Assembly (NCBI GenBank): GCA_036648855.1
Contig: JAVWCU010000002.1
Location: 3,194-67,193, forward strand
Source of the DNA: Faecenecus sp036648855
GTDB lineage: Bacteria; Bacillota_I; Bacilli_A; RF39; UBA660
Reading direction: 5' to 3'
DNA: 64,000 nucleotides
Below, piece after piece: positions 50,156 through 59,064 of the stretch. The number at the start of each line of letters is the position of its first letter. The first letter of the stretch is position 1. The translations under genes and the position numbers were made by a program. The notes below the pieces were generated by a model, which did no database searches, was not told where the DNA came from, and was given only the letters and a program-made list of their open reading frames with translations.

Positions 50156-51055
50156 ATGTTTGAACAATATAAGGATAGTCAAAAGAGTTTTTATGATATT
50201 ATTACTGCTTCTGTAATTAATAACAAGAAAATATCACATGCTTATTTTATAGAAACTAATGGCTTTAAAGAGAGTAATCAGTTAGCAATATCATTTGCTA
50301 AATTTTTATTATGTAAACATAATTTTACTAATAGTGATAAGTGTGGTTTATGTGAATTATGTAGATTGATTGATTACAATAATTGTTTAGATTTTAAAAT
50401 TATTGAGCCTGATGGCAACTGGATAAAAAAAGAACAATTAACGCAACTACAAAGTGAATTTAATACTAAATCATTAATAAATGGGTATAGAGTTTATATT
50501 ATTAAGGAAGCTGATAAGTTGACGGGGGCTGCAGCAAATTCCTTATTAAAGTTTCTTGAAGAACCAGAAGAAAATATTATTGCTATTTTATTATCAGATA
50601 ATAGATATAACGTAATTGATACAATAATTTCTAGGTGCCAAGTATATCAACTTGAAAATAAGGAAGGTAATCTTTTGCCTCAAAACGATTTATATGTTGA
50701 TATTACCTATAAATTTTTAAGCTATGTAGAATTAAATGGAGTTAAAGCTATTGCCCATGAAAATGAATTATTAAATAGTGTCATTCAAACAAAAGAGCAA
50801 CTAGTAGAAATTATTCCATATTTTGGACAATTTTATGAAACCTTATTAGATATTATTTTAAAGAGAAACTCTATACATACTTGTTTTAATAGGTATCATA
50901 ATGATATGATAGGTTTATCAGAAAAAAACAGTTTAGAGAGTTTAGCACGGAAAATAGGTTTAATTTATGACTTGCCAGAAAAAGTTCAATTTAATAGTAA
51001 TCAGGCTTTATTATTGGACAAGCTTATTATTGATTTAAATGGGGGTGTGAAATAA
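50156..51055 (+). CDS. holB: DNA polymerase III subunit delta'
   Basis: A 299-residue clamp-loader subunit related to DnaX but lacking a functional Walker A. It has the Cys4 zinc module (CKHNFTNSDKCGLCELC), YIIKEADKLTGAAANSLLKFLEEP and IISRCQVYQL. It ends on the first base of ricT, as in the B. subtilis holB-ricT pair. A GAGGTGATG site precedes the ATG. Confidence 0.93.
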   Translation: MFEQYKDSQKSFYDIITASVINNKKISHAYFIETNGFKESNQLAISFAKFLLCKHNFTNSDKCGLCELCRLIDYNNCLDFKIIEPDGNWIKKEQLTQLQSEFNTKSLINGYRVYIIKEADKLTGAAANSLLKFLEEPEENIIAILLSDNRYNVIDTIISRCQVYQLENKEGNLLPQNDLYVDITYKFLSYVELNGVKAIAHENELLNSVIQTKEQLVEIIPYFGQFYETLLDIILKRNSIHTCFNRYHNDMIGLSEKNSLESLARKIGLIYDLPEKVQFNSNQALLLDKLIIDLNGGVK

Positions 51056-51858
51056 TGCGTGTAATTGGAGCGAATTTTAAAACAAATGGGAGAATATATT
51101 ATTTTATTGATAACGGATTAGAGATAAAAGCAAATACTTCAATAATTGTTGAAACAGAAAAGGGCTTGCAATATGCAAGTGTTATAATTCCCTCTGTAGA
51201 AATGGATGAGAGTAGTATAGGAGTTGAATTAAAGCCAGTAATTAGAGTAGTTACAGTGGAAGACGAGAAGAAGCATCAAAAAAACTTAGCAGACGCTAAC
51301 AAAGCGTATTTAGAGTCTAGGGAAATTGTTAATACTTTAAATTTAAAAATGAATATTTTGGATGCAAGTTATACTTTTGATCGTAATCAGCTTTTATTTA
51401 ATTTTGTTGCAGAGTCAAGGGTTGATTTTAGGGAATTAGCTAAAAAATTAGCTCAATTATATCATACTAGAATTGAATTAAGACAAATTGGGGTTAGGGA
51501 TAAGGCAAAAGAAGTAGGTGGACTAGGTCCATGTGGAAGATTTTTATGTTGTAATAGTTTCTTATCAGATTTTGCTAGTGTTTCAATTAATATGGCTAAA
51601 AATCAATATATTGCATTGAATCCAACAAAGATAAACGGTGTATGTGGTAGATTATTGTGTTGTCTAAATTATGAAGATGAAATATATACTGAATTAAAAA
51701 GAGAAATGCCACAGCTAGGATCTTTTATTGATACCCCAGATGGCCATGGAAAAGTAGTGGGTATAGATATATTTAAAAAGCTAGTAACAGTTGAACTGAA
51801 AGATAGAAAATATGGTAAATATAGTTTGTCAGAGGTAAATAATGGAAGTATTACATAG
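51055..51858 (+). CDS. ricT: PSP1-domain protein RicT (YaaT)
   Basis: A 267-residue PSP1 protein with the Cys-rich motifs GLGPCGRFLCCNSFL and INGVCGRLLCCLNYEDE, used by the RicAFT complex to hold [4Fe-4S] clusters. In B. subtilis that complex assists RNase Y in mRNA maturation and influences sporulation, competence and biofilm formation. It overlaps the holB stop by one base and the next gene by 17 bases. Confidence 0.95.
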   Translation: MRVIGANFKTNGRIYYFIDNGLEIKANTSIIVETEKGLQYASVIIPSVEMDESSIGVELKPVIRVVTVEDEKKHQKNLADANKAYLESREIVNTLNLKMNILDASYTFDRNQLLFNFVAESRVDFRELAKKLAQLYHTRIELRQIGVRDKAKEVGGLGPCGRFLCCNSFLSDFASVSINMAKNQYIALNPTKINGVCGRLLCCLNYEDEIYTELKREMPQLGSFIDTPDGHGKVVGIDIFKKLVTVELKDRKYGKYSLSEVNNGSIT

Positions 51859-52564
51859 TTTGGTTGGATATAAGGATAGAGTAATATATCAAAATACTGA
51901 GTGGTTTACTTTTTCTTTAGACTCTGTTTTACTTGCTAGATTTGTAACAATAAATAAGAGAATTTCCAAAATACTAGACTTGGGGACAGGTAATGCCCCT
52001 ATTCCTCTTATTTTATCCACTAGGACTGATAAACCTATAGTTGGTATAGAACTACAACCTGATGTATGTGAATTAGCTAGGAAATCGGTTGCTAAAAATC
52101 ATTTAGAAAGTCAAATTAATATAGACTGTATTAACATAAAAGATATTTGTAGTACTTATTCTGCAGAGACTTTTGATATTATTACGATGAATCCCCCTTA
52201 TTTTAAGGTAAAGCAGAATGCTATTATAAATGAGGATATACATAAAACTATTGCTAGACATGAAGTAGAGATAACATTGGAACAAATTATTTCAACAGTT
52301 AGATTTTTATTAAAAACAAATGGTGTGTTTGCAATGGTACATAGAACCGATCGTTTTATAGAAGTTATAGATTTATTACATAAATATAAATTAGAACCAA
52401 AGAGAATTCAATTTATTTTTCCTAAGGAAAAAGAGTCATCTAATATGTTTTTAATTGAAGTAACAAAAAATGGAAAGACAGGTTTAACTTTATTACCACC
52501 ACTTTATATTCATAATAATGATGGTAGTTATAGAGAAGAAATAGAAAAAATATTTGTAGATTAG
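51842..52564 (+). CDS. tRNA1(Val) (adenine-N6)-methyltransferase-like protein (YabB/TrmN6)
   Basis: A 240-residue class I methyltransferase with the SAM motif ILDLGTGNAPIPLIL at about 41-55 and the catalytic MNPPYF near 117-122, typical of N6-adenine enzymes. The E. coli counterpart modifies A37 of tRNA-Val. Position between ricT and rsmI matches yabB of B. subtilis. The AGAGGT site lies inside ricT. The specific substrate is inferred. Confidence 0.9.
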   Translation: MEVLHSLVGYKDRVIYQNTEWFTFSLDSVLLARFVTINKRISKILDLGTGNAPIPLILSTRTDKPIVGIELQPDVCELARKSVAKNHLESQINIDCINIKDICSTYSAETFDIITMNPPYFKVKQNAIINEDIHKTIARHEVEITLEQIISTVRFLLKTNGVFAMVHRTDRFIEVIDLLHKYKLEPKRIQFIFPKEKESSNMFLIEVTKNGKTGLTLLPPLYIHNNDGSYREEIEKIFVD

Positions 52565-52600
52565 TTATAATAATATTTAAAGAGATTGGAGGTAGAGAAT

Positions 52601-53452
52601 ATGAGTCAAAAAAGTTATCGCAGTGATGTAAATAAGTTGTATTTAATTCCTACTCCTATTGGCAATATGGAGGACATTACTTTAAGAGCTATTAAAACTT
52701 TAGAAATGGTAGATATACTTCTTTGTGAAGATACAAGGGTATCTGAGCAGTTGCTTAGAAGTTTAAATATTAAAAAAAAGTTAATAAGTTGTCATGATCA
52801 TAATGAAGAAAATATAAAAAAACTAGTTATTCAATATTTAAACGAGGGTAAAAATATAGGTTTAGTAACAGACAGGGGAACTCCTATAATTAGTGATCCA
52901 GGGTATAAAATTGTGGAGGAAGTTATAAAAAATGGTTATGGAGTAATAGGATTGCCTGGTCCTACGGCACTAATTCCAGCATTAATTATGTCTGGAGTGA
53001 ATCCTTCTCCATTTTTATTTTATGGCTTTTTAAATGCAAAAGTAGGGAAGAGAGAGAAAGAATTAGAAAGTTTTAAACGTTATTCTTATACACTGATTTT
53101 TTATGAAGCTCCACACAGGATTATAGATACCTTAGATTCGATTTTAAAGATTCTGGGTAATCGTAAAATTGCTCTTTGTAGAGAAATATCTAAAATATAT
53201 GAAGAAGTTTATAGAGGAACTATACTAGAGGTTAAAAATGAAATAGATACTGGAATTAAGGGTGAAATAGTTCTTATTGTTGAAGGTAATACTAATCAGG
53301 AAGATTTTTCTAGCTTGACATTAGCTGAACATGTTAAACTATATATAGATTCAGCTGATGGAATAAGTGAAATGGATGCTATTAAACTTGTTTCTAAAGA
53401 ACGCAATATACCAAAAGCTATTGTGTATAAAGAATACCATATGGGGAAGTGA
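52601..53452 (+). CDS. rsmI: 16S rRNA (cytidine1402-2'-O)-methyltransferase RsmI
   Basis: A 283-residue tetrapyrrole-methylase-fold enzyme acting on C1402 of 16S rRNA. I start at the ATG at 52601 behind TTGGAGGTAG. Visible motifs are LYLIPTPIGNMEDITLRAI, LCEDTRVSEQLLR, LVTDRGTPIISDPGY and the VIGLPGPTALIPALIMSG loop. It follows yabB, as in B. subtilis. Confidence 0.95.
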   Translation: MSQKSYRSDVNKLYLIPTPIGNMEDITLRAIKTLEMVDILLCEDTRVSEQLLRSLNIKKKLISCHDHNEENIKKLVIQYLNEGKNIGLVTDRGTPIISDPGYKIVEEVIKNGYGVIGLPGPTALIPALIMSGVNPSPFLFYGFLNAKVGKREKELESFKRYSYTLIFYEAPHRIIDTLDSILKILGNRKIALCREISKIYEEVYRGTILEVKNEIDTGIKGEIVLIVEGNTNQEDFSSLTLAEHVKLYIDSADGISEMDAIKLVSKERNIPKAIVYKEYHMGK

Positions 53453-53456
53453 TATA

Positions 53457-54017
53457 ATGTATTTAATTGTTGGATTGGGGAATCCTGGTAGTGAGTATAG
53501 TAATACTAGACACAACATGGGTTTTAGATTTATAGATGCCTATGCTAAAAAGCATCAAATCCAGATAACTAAAAAGAAGTTTGATGGATTGTATAGTGAG
53601 TTTACATATAATGGTGAAAAAGTAATTTTATTAAAACCTCAATTGTATATGAATCTTTCTGGTAAAGTTGTAGTACAGTTTATTGATTACTTTAAAATAG
53701 ATTTACAGAATTTATTAGTAATAAGTGATGATTTAGATTTACCATTTGGTTCTTTTCGTTTAAAAAAAACAGGTTCTAGCGGTGGACATAATGGCTTGAA
53801 AGATATAGAAGTTAGTGTTGGAACTAAAGATTATAAAAGATTAAAGCTCGGAATATCAAACAATTCTAGTATGGATACTAAGGATTATGTTTTAGGTAAA
53901 TTCACTAATCAGGATATTTTAGTGTTAGAGGGTCTTGAAGGGCAAATTATAAATATTTTAGATGATTTTTTAGAAATTCCATTTGAAAAATTAATGAGTA
54001 AGTATAATCAAAAATAA
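53457..54017 (+). CDS. pth: Peptidyl-tRNA hydrolase (SpoVC)
   Basis: A 186-residue enzyme that releases peptides from prematurely dropped peptidyl-tRNA. The start MYLIVGLGNPGSEYSNTRHNMGF is at the ATG at 53457, with the catalytic His near residue 19. MNLSGKVV, ISDDLDLPFG and GGHNGLKDI are also intact. Its leader GGGGAAGTGATATAATG is identical to that of dnaA. In B. subtilis pth also sits close upstream of mfd. Confidence 0.96.
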   Translation: MYLIVGLGNPGSEYSNTRHNMGFRFIDAYAKKHQIQITKKKFDGLYSEFTYNGEKVILLKPQLYMNLSGKVVVQFIDYFKIDLQNLLVISDDLDLPFGSFRLKKTGSSGGHNGLKDIEVSVGTKDYKRLKLGISNNSSMDTKDYVLGKFTNQDILVLEGLEGQIINILDDFLEIPFEKLMSKYNQK

Positions 54018-54030
54018 GTGGGTGTATAGG

Positions 54031-57000
54031 ATGAATATCTTTAGGAAGCTAATATCAACCTATTTAAAAAAAGATGAAGGGTTCACAGGAATGACTGATG
54101 AACTTTTTAGTATTGCCATTGTTAATCAGTTTATAGATAGTGGAGATTCTATTTTAATAGTGACACCAACATTATTTGAGGCTAATCATTTATTTGATAT
54201 AATTAGTAATTATACAGATAAAGCTTTGTTTTTCCCTATGGATGATTTTTTAACTAGTGAGGCTATAGCAGCTAGTCCTGATCTTATGGTGACAAGATTA
54301 GAAACTATTAATGCTTTATGTTCTGGTCATTCTTATATAGTTGTAACTCATTTAATGGGATATTTGCGATTTCTTCCAACCCCTGTTATTTATAAAAATA
54401 ATATTCTTGATTTTAGGGTAAATGATGAAATATCTCCAAAGGTTTTAACGGAAAAGCTATACAATATCGGCTATACAAGGGAAACACTTGTTACTAAAAC
54501 AGGAGAACTTGGAGTGCGTGGATTTGTAATAGATGTTTTTCCAGTTGGAGAAAATCATCCAGTTAGATTTGAATTTTTTGGAGATACTATTGAATCTATT
54601 AGATACTTTGATGAAGATAAGCAGATGTCTTTGGAAAAAATAGATAGTGTTTGTATATTTCCGTATCACGAATTTATATTAGATAATTATCAAGCAGATA
54701 TAACTTATAAACAGAAATTTTTGCCAAAATATTCTAAAGAAGTTGCTAGTATTATTGATTATTTAAGTAATCCTTTTGTAATATATAAAGATTATAATCA
54801 GTTAAAACTTAGTTATCAAAATACTATGAATGAGGTTTTTGAGTATAAATCTTCAAAGGATAGTAGTTTTAAGGATAACTATTTTAATGAGTTTGAAAAG
54901 ATTAATCCAAAAAGAGTAGGTTATTATTTAGCAGTTGATAATTTAGTGATTGATACAAATATAACTAAAATTACTGATTTTGGTGCTAAAGAAGTGCTTA
55001 ATTTTAATGATAATGTAGAGTTAATCCAAAAATATTTAAAGGATAATCTTAGTTTGGGAAAGATAATAATTATTTGCTTAAAAGATTATCAAATTAAAAC
55101 TTTTATTAAATATATAGATATTCCTTTTTTATTAACTGATGTTAATAATATAGTCACTGATAGAATTAATATATTAAATATCGAGATGACTAAAGGTTTT
55201 TTATATAATAATTATATATTTTTAACTTCACAAGACTTATTTAAAAATGCAGTTAAGCATAAAAAATATCAAACTAATTTTAAATATTCTTCTAAAATTA
55301 AGGATTTAAATAAACTTTTAATTGGTGATTATGTAGTTCATAATATTCATGGAATTGGTTTATATAATGGAATTAAAACTTTAACAAAATATGGGATGAA
55401 GAAGGATTATATTGAACTTTTGTATCAGGGAAAAGATAAATTATATATTCCGGTTGAGAAAATAGATTTAATTAGTAAGTATTCGGGTAAGGAAGGTGTT
55501 AGCCCAAAGGTAAATAAATTAGGTGGAATAGAGTGGCAAAAGACAAAATTAAGGGTTAGAAGTAAAATTCAAGATATCGCTAAGCAATTATTAGAATTGT
55601 ATGCAGATAGAGAATTGAAAAAGGGTTTTTCTTTTTCTTTAGATAATCAATTACAGATGGATTTTGAAAAGGAATTTATTTATACGGAAACGGCGGATCA
55701 ATTATCGGCAATTAAGCAGATAAAAGAGGATATGGAGTCTAATAAACCAATGGATAGGTTACTTTGTGGAGATGTGGGTTATGGTAAGACTGAGGTAGCT
55801 TTCAGGGCGGCATTTAAAGCTATAATGGATTCAAAACAAGTTTTATACTTATGTCCTACCACAATTTTATCTAATCAGCATTATGATAATGCTTTAGAAA
55901 GGTTTTCTCACTTTCCAGTAAATATTGCTTTATTAAATAGGTTTACGTCTATTAAAGAAACTAAGAAGATATTAGACTCCATAAAAAACGGAACTATTGA
56001 TATGGTAATTGGTACACATAGATTACTTAGTAATGATTTGGTTTTTCATGATTTAGGTCTTTTAATAATTGATGAAGAGCAGAGATTTGGAGTAATTCAT
56101 AAGGAAAAGATAAAGAAATATAAAACTAATATTGATGTTTTGACTTTGACAGCGACACCTATTCCTAGAACATTGCAAATGTCCATGGTGGGAATAAGAA
56201 GTCTTTCTTTAATTGAAACGCCCCCGGTAAATCGTTATCCTATTCAGACTTATGTTATTGAGGAAAATAAGCAAATAATAAGGGATGCAATTTATAAGGA
56301 ATTGTCTCGTAATGGACAGACATTTTTGCTTTATAACAAGGTTGAGGATATGGAACAGCAGGTTTCATATATTAAAGATTTAGTACCGGATGCTAGAGTT
56401 GTTTTTGCACATGGTCAGATGTCTAAAACAGAATTAGAGGATAGAATGTTAGCATTTATACGGCATGAATATGATGTATTAATTTGTACTACAATTATAG
56501 AAACAGGAATAGATATTCCGAATGTTAACACTTTAATTATCTTAAATGCAGATAGGTTTGGTCTTAGTCAGCTTTATCAAATAAGGGGTAGGGTAGGTAG
56601 AAGTAATAAGATTGCTTATGCTTATTTAATGTATCATCCTGGAAGAATATTAACAGAGACTGCTTTGAAAAGATTGAATGTAATTAAGACTTTTACAGAG
56701 TTAGGTAGTGGTTTTTCAATTGCAACTAGGGACTTATCTATAAGAGGAGCAGGAGATATTTTGGGTAGTGAACAGGCCGGCTTTATTGATACAGTTGGAA
56801 TTGATTTATATTTGAAAATATTAAATAATGAGGTAGCTATTTTAAAAGGAGAAGCTGTTGGAGAGACTACTGATAACGGAATGACTGAAAAGCCTTATTT
56901 TGATGTTGAGACACATATTAATGATAATTATGTTGAAGATACAGATTTAAAAATAGAAATTCATAAGAAAATTAATGAAATTGATTCCTATTCTAAATTA

Positions 57001-57324
57001 CTGCAAATTAAAAATGAGTTAGAGGACAGATTTGGTAGGTTAACTGAGAATATGATAATTTATATGTATGAGGAGTGGTTTGAAAAATTGGCAACAACCC
57101 TAGAAATAATAGAAGTAAAACAAACTAAGAACTTTATATCTCTTGTATTTAGTGAAGATAGGTCTAATATAATTGATGGGGAAAAGATTTTTATGCAGGC
57201 AAATAAGATAACCCCTTACTTTCGGTTTGCTATGAAGGGTCCATGTTTTGAAATTATTTTAGATACAATAAAATTGGAAAAGCATTATATATATTATTTG
57301 ATTGAATTACTTAATACTTTATAG
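54031..57324 (+). CDS. mfd: Transcription-repair coupling factor Mfd
   Basis: A roughly 1097-residue ATP-dependent translocase that removes RNA polymerase stalled at lesions and recruits UvrA. Domains in order are a UvrB-like N-terminal region (about 10-340), the CarD-like RNA-polymerase-interaction domain (LLIGDYVVHNIHGIGLYNG near 425), helicase domains with GDVGYGKTEVAF and IIDEEQRFG, the RG motif region TGIDIPNVNTLII, and the C-terminal TRCF domain. I use the ATG at 54031. The pth-mfd-spoVT order follows B. subtilis apart from one inserted gene. Confidence 0.96.
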   Translation: MNIFRKLISTYLKKDEGFTGMTDELFSIAIVNQFIDSGDSILIVTPTLFEANHLFDIISNYTDKALFFPMDDFLTSEAIAASPDLMVTRLETINALCSGHSYIVVTHLMGYLRFLPTPVIYKNNILDFRVNDEISPKVLTEKLYNIGYTRETLVTKTGELGVRGFVIDVFPVGENHPVRFEFFGDTIESIRYFDEDKQMSLEKIDSVCIFPYHEFILDNYQADITYKQKFLPKYSKEVASIIDYLSNPFVIYKDYNQLKLSYQNTMNEVFEYKSSKDSSFKDNYFNEFEKINPKRVGYYLAVDNLVIDTNITKITDFGAKEVLNFNDNVELIQKYLKDNLSLGKIIIICLKDYQIKTFIKYIDIPFLLTDVNNIVTDRINILNIEMTKGFLYNNYIFLTSQDLFKNAVKHKKYQTNFKYSSKIKDLNKLLIGDYVVHNIHGIGLYNGIKTLTKYGMKKDYIELLYQGKDKLYIPVEKIDLISKYSGKEGVSPKVNKLGGIEWQKTKLRVRSKIQDIAKQLLELYADRELKKGFSFSLDNQLQMDFEKEFIYTETADQLSAIKQIKEDMESNKPMDRLLCGDVGYGKTEVAFRAAFKAIMDSKQVLYLCPTTILSNQHYDNALERFSHFPVNIALLNRFTSIKETKKILDSIKNGTIDMVIGTHRLLSNDLVFHDLGLLIIDEEQRFGVIHKEKIKKYKTNIDVLTLTATPIPRTLQMSMVGIRSLSLIETPPVNRYPIQTYVIEENKQIIRDAIYKELSRNGQTFLLYNKVEDMEQQVSYIKDLVPDARVVFAHGQMSKTELEDRMLAFIRHEYDVLICTTIIETGIDIPNVNTLIILNADRFGLSQLYQIRGRVGRSNKIAYAYLMYHPGRILTETALKRLNVIKTFTELGSGFSIATRDLSIRGAGDILGSEQAGFIDTVGIDLYLKILNNEVAILKGEAVGETTDNGMTEKPYFDVETHINDNYVEDTDLKIEIHKKINEIDSYSKLLQIKNELEDRFGRLTENMIIYMYEEWFEKLATTLEIIEVKQTKNFISLVFSEDRSNIIDGEKIFMQANKITPYFRFAMKGPCFEIILDTIKLEKHYIYYLIELLNTL

Positions 57325-57331
57325 GTAGTAT

Positions 57332-57360
57332 TTGACTTGATTGTTAAAAATTGATATGAT
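57332..57360 (+). promoter_or_regulatory. Sigma-A-type promoter of the 208-residue unknown gene
   Basis: TTGACT (57332-57337), 17-base spacer, TATGAT (57355-57360), 29 bases before the ATG. Confidence 0.75.
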
Positions 57361-57389
57361 AACTGCATAAGAATAAAATAGGTGATTCA

Positions 57390-58016
57390 ATGGATAAGGA
57401 AATTGCAGAACAATTTAGGGAAAAGAATTCAGAAATTTTAAAAAATAAATTAAAGCTAGATGTTAGTAATAATTTAAGTACTTTAACATTGAGTTTAAAC
57501 CATATTTTAAAATTAGAAATGGATGCTGCTATGCCTAAATTTTCAAATATATATATAGATGCTGATGCTGTACCACATTTAGAAGAGCAACAAGTTATTT
57601 TGAAAAAACTAAGTTTAAGGTTTTTAGATGAGACTAAAAAATATCTTAAAAATAAGAAACATGATTTAATAGAGACAATTGATAAGATAGAGATTACATC
57701 TTCTTTGGATGTATATTATGAATTAATATTATCTTCTTCTGAGGAATTTTCGAATAATTTGCGTGTAGAATTAAAACAGTATATAGAGACATGTTTGATG
57801 ATGGACATTAAGGCATTAAATAAAGAAGAAATAAGTTTTATGAAACAGGATTTTGTTTATGAACGGATTTTTTCTTTTCTAATTGATAATGTATCACGGA
57901 GATTAATAGATAAGACCGTTGAGCAACTTCAAGTTCGTAATCAAACATTGATGAATAATGCTAAGGCTGCGTATGATCATTATTATCTTTTAGAAAATTT
58001 AACAGAAATAAAGTAA
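57390..58016 (+). CDS. Unknown 208-residue helical protein
   Basis: I do not recognise a family. The protein is soluble-looking, with no signal peptide or membrane segment, and predominantly helical. It has charged heptad-like stretches at about residues 1-45 and 65-100, and a C-terminal helix (RLIDKTVEQLQVRNQTLMNNAKAAYDHYYLL). The middle contains IYIDADAVPHLEEQQVILKKL. Cysteine occurs once and no catalytic motif stands out. It has its own promoter and AGGTGAT site, so it is very likely real. It sits between mfd and spoVT, which are neighbours in B. subtilis, so it is an addition in this lineage. Confidence 0.8.
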   Translation: MDKEIAEQFREKNSEILKNKLKLDVSNNLSTLTLSLNHILKLEMDAAMPKFSNIYIDADAVPHLEEQQVILKKLSLRFLDETKKYLKNKKHDLIETIDKIEITSSLDVYYELILSSSEEFSNNLRVELKQYIETCLMMDIKALNKEEISFMKQDFVYERIFSFLIDNVSRRLIDKTVEQLQVRNQTLMNNAKAAYDHYYLLENLTEIK

Positions 58017-58216
58017 TGCATAGTTGCTTTTTTTTTGTAGTTAATTAACTAATAATTAACTAGTTTTTGTAGTGTTTATATCTAGTTGGTAATATTTACC
58101 AAAGGAAATAGGTAATAAATTGTTTATAATATAGGTAGTAGTAAAAGAAAAATAAATTTATGTATAATGCTTTTGAAAATTGGGAAACTAGATATATAAA
58201 GAAAGTGGGGATAAGA

Positions 58217-58747
58217 ATGAAAACAACCGGTGTTATCAGAAGAATAGATGAATTAGGTAGAATTGTTGTTCCTAAAGAGATTCGAAGGAATTTAAGAATA
58301 AGAGATGGTGAGTCCTTAGAAATTTTTGTAGAAAATGATTTTGTAGCATTAAAAAAGTATTCCCCTATGGGTGATTTGGAAGAGTTCTCAAAAGTGCTGG
58401 TTGATGCTGTTTATAGTTCTCTCAAAAGTAATATTATGATTAGTAATAGGGATAATATCATTGCTATTGCAGGACCTTTAAAGAAAAAGTATTTGGGGAA
58501 ACCTATTAGTTCTTTCTTGGAGGGGGCTATAGAAAATAGAGATAATTATACTTTAAAGGAAGTCAAAGAACTTGAATTATCTAGTGGAATATATGAAAAG
58601 GGATTAATGACACTTAGTACTATTATAGTAAATGGTGATCCTGTAGGATTAGTATTAATTCTCTCACAGGATAATAGAATTAGTGAGGCAGATGAAAAAA
58701 TAATAAATATCATTTCACAATTTTTAGGAAAACATATTGAAGAATAA
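58217..58747 (+). CDS. spoVT: Stage V sporulation transcription factor SpoVT
   Basis: A 176-residue protein starting MKTTGVIRRIDELGRIVVPKEIRR at the ATG at 58217. It has an N-terminal AbrB-like swapped-hairpin DNA-binding domain (1-50) and a C-terminal GAF-like domain (about 55-175), the normal SpoVT arrangement and length. In B. subtilis it acts in the forespore under sigma-G. The two-domain length rules out AbrB itself. A GGGGATAAGA leader precedes the ATG. Confidence 0.94.
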   Translation: MKTTGVIRRIDELGRIVVPKEIRRNLRIRDGESLEIFVENDFVALKKYSPMGDLEEFSKVLVDAVYSSLKSNIMISNRDNIIAIAGPLKKKYLGKPISSFLEGAIENRDNYTLKEVKELELSSGIYEKGLMTLSTIIVNGDPVGLVLILSQDNRISEADEKIINIISQFLGKHIEE

Positions 58748-58765
58748 AATAAAATGTGTTAATAT
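58737..58765 (+). promoter_or_regulatory. Sigma-A-type promoter of the metG T-box leader
   Basis: TTGAAG (58737-58742, inside the spoVT end), 17-base spacer, TAATAT (58760-58765). Confidence 0.6.
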
Positions 58766-58771
58766 ATAGGA

Positions 58772-59000
58772 ATATTAATGGTTGTGAGAAAGAATTTTAA
58801 TTTGATATTTATTAAAGAGAACCTTGATTAGGTGAGAGCAAGGGTATTTTAGAATTAAATATGGCTTTTGAACTTTTTAACTGATATGTAAGTTAAAACG
58901 TATGACGGCGTTAACGGATTGAGTGTATAATAGATTATTTATTATAAAGTAAGGTGGTACCACGAGTAGTTTCGTCCTTATATAGAATAAGTAATTTTTT
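58772..59000 (+). promoter_or_regulatory. T-box riboswitch, methionine specifier, upstream of metG
   Basis: The conserved T-box sequence AAGGTGGTACCACGAG is at 58951-58966, followed by an alternative TAAGG/CCTTA pairing and a U run near 58991-58997. Stem I shows the distal CCTTG/CAAGG helix around 58822-58843 with a GGTGAGAG loop. The candidate specifier ATG is at 58861-58863, followed by G. Stem III is GTTAA/TTAAC around 58893-58916. Uncharged tRNA-Met would stabilise the antiterminator and allow metG expression. This explains the 317-base gap before metG. Confidence 0.9.
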
Positions 59001-59064
59001 TATGGAAAAATTATGAAAAAGACTAAAACAATATTTAATTATGGTAATATTAGGAGGAAAACAA

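Noticed and set aside
54457..54669. Minus-strand ORF within mfd
   Set aside because: It lies entirely inside a well-supported gene on the other strand, as do the other antisense ORFs in the window.
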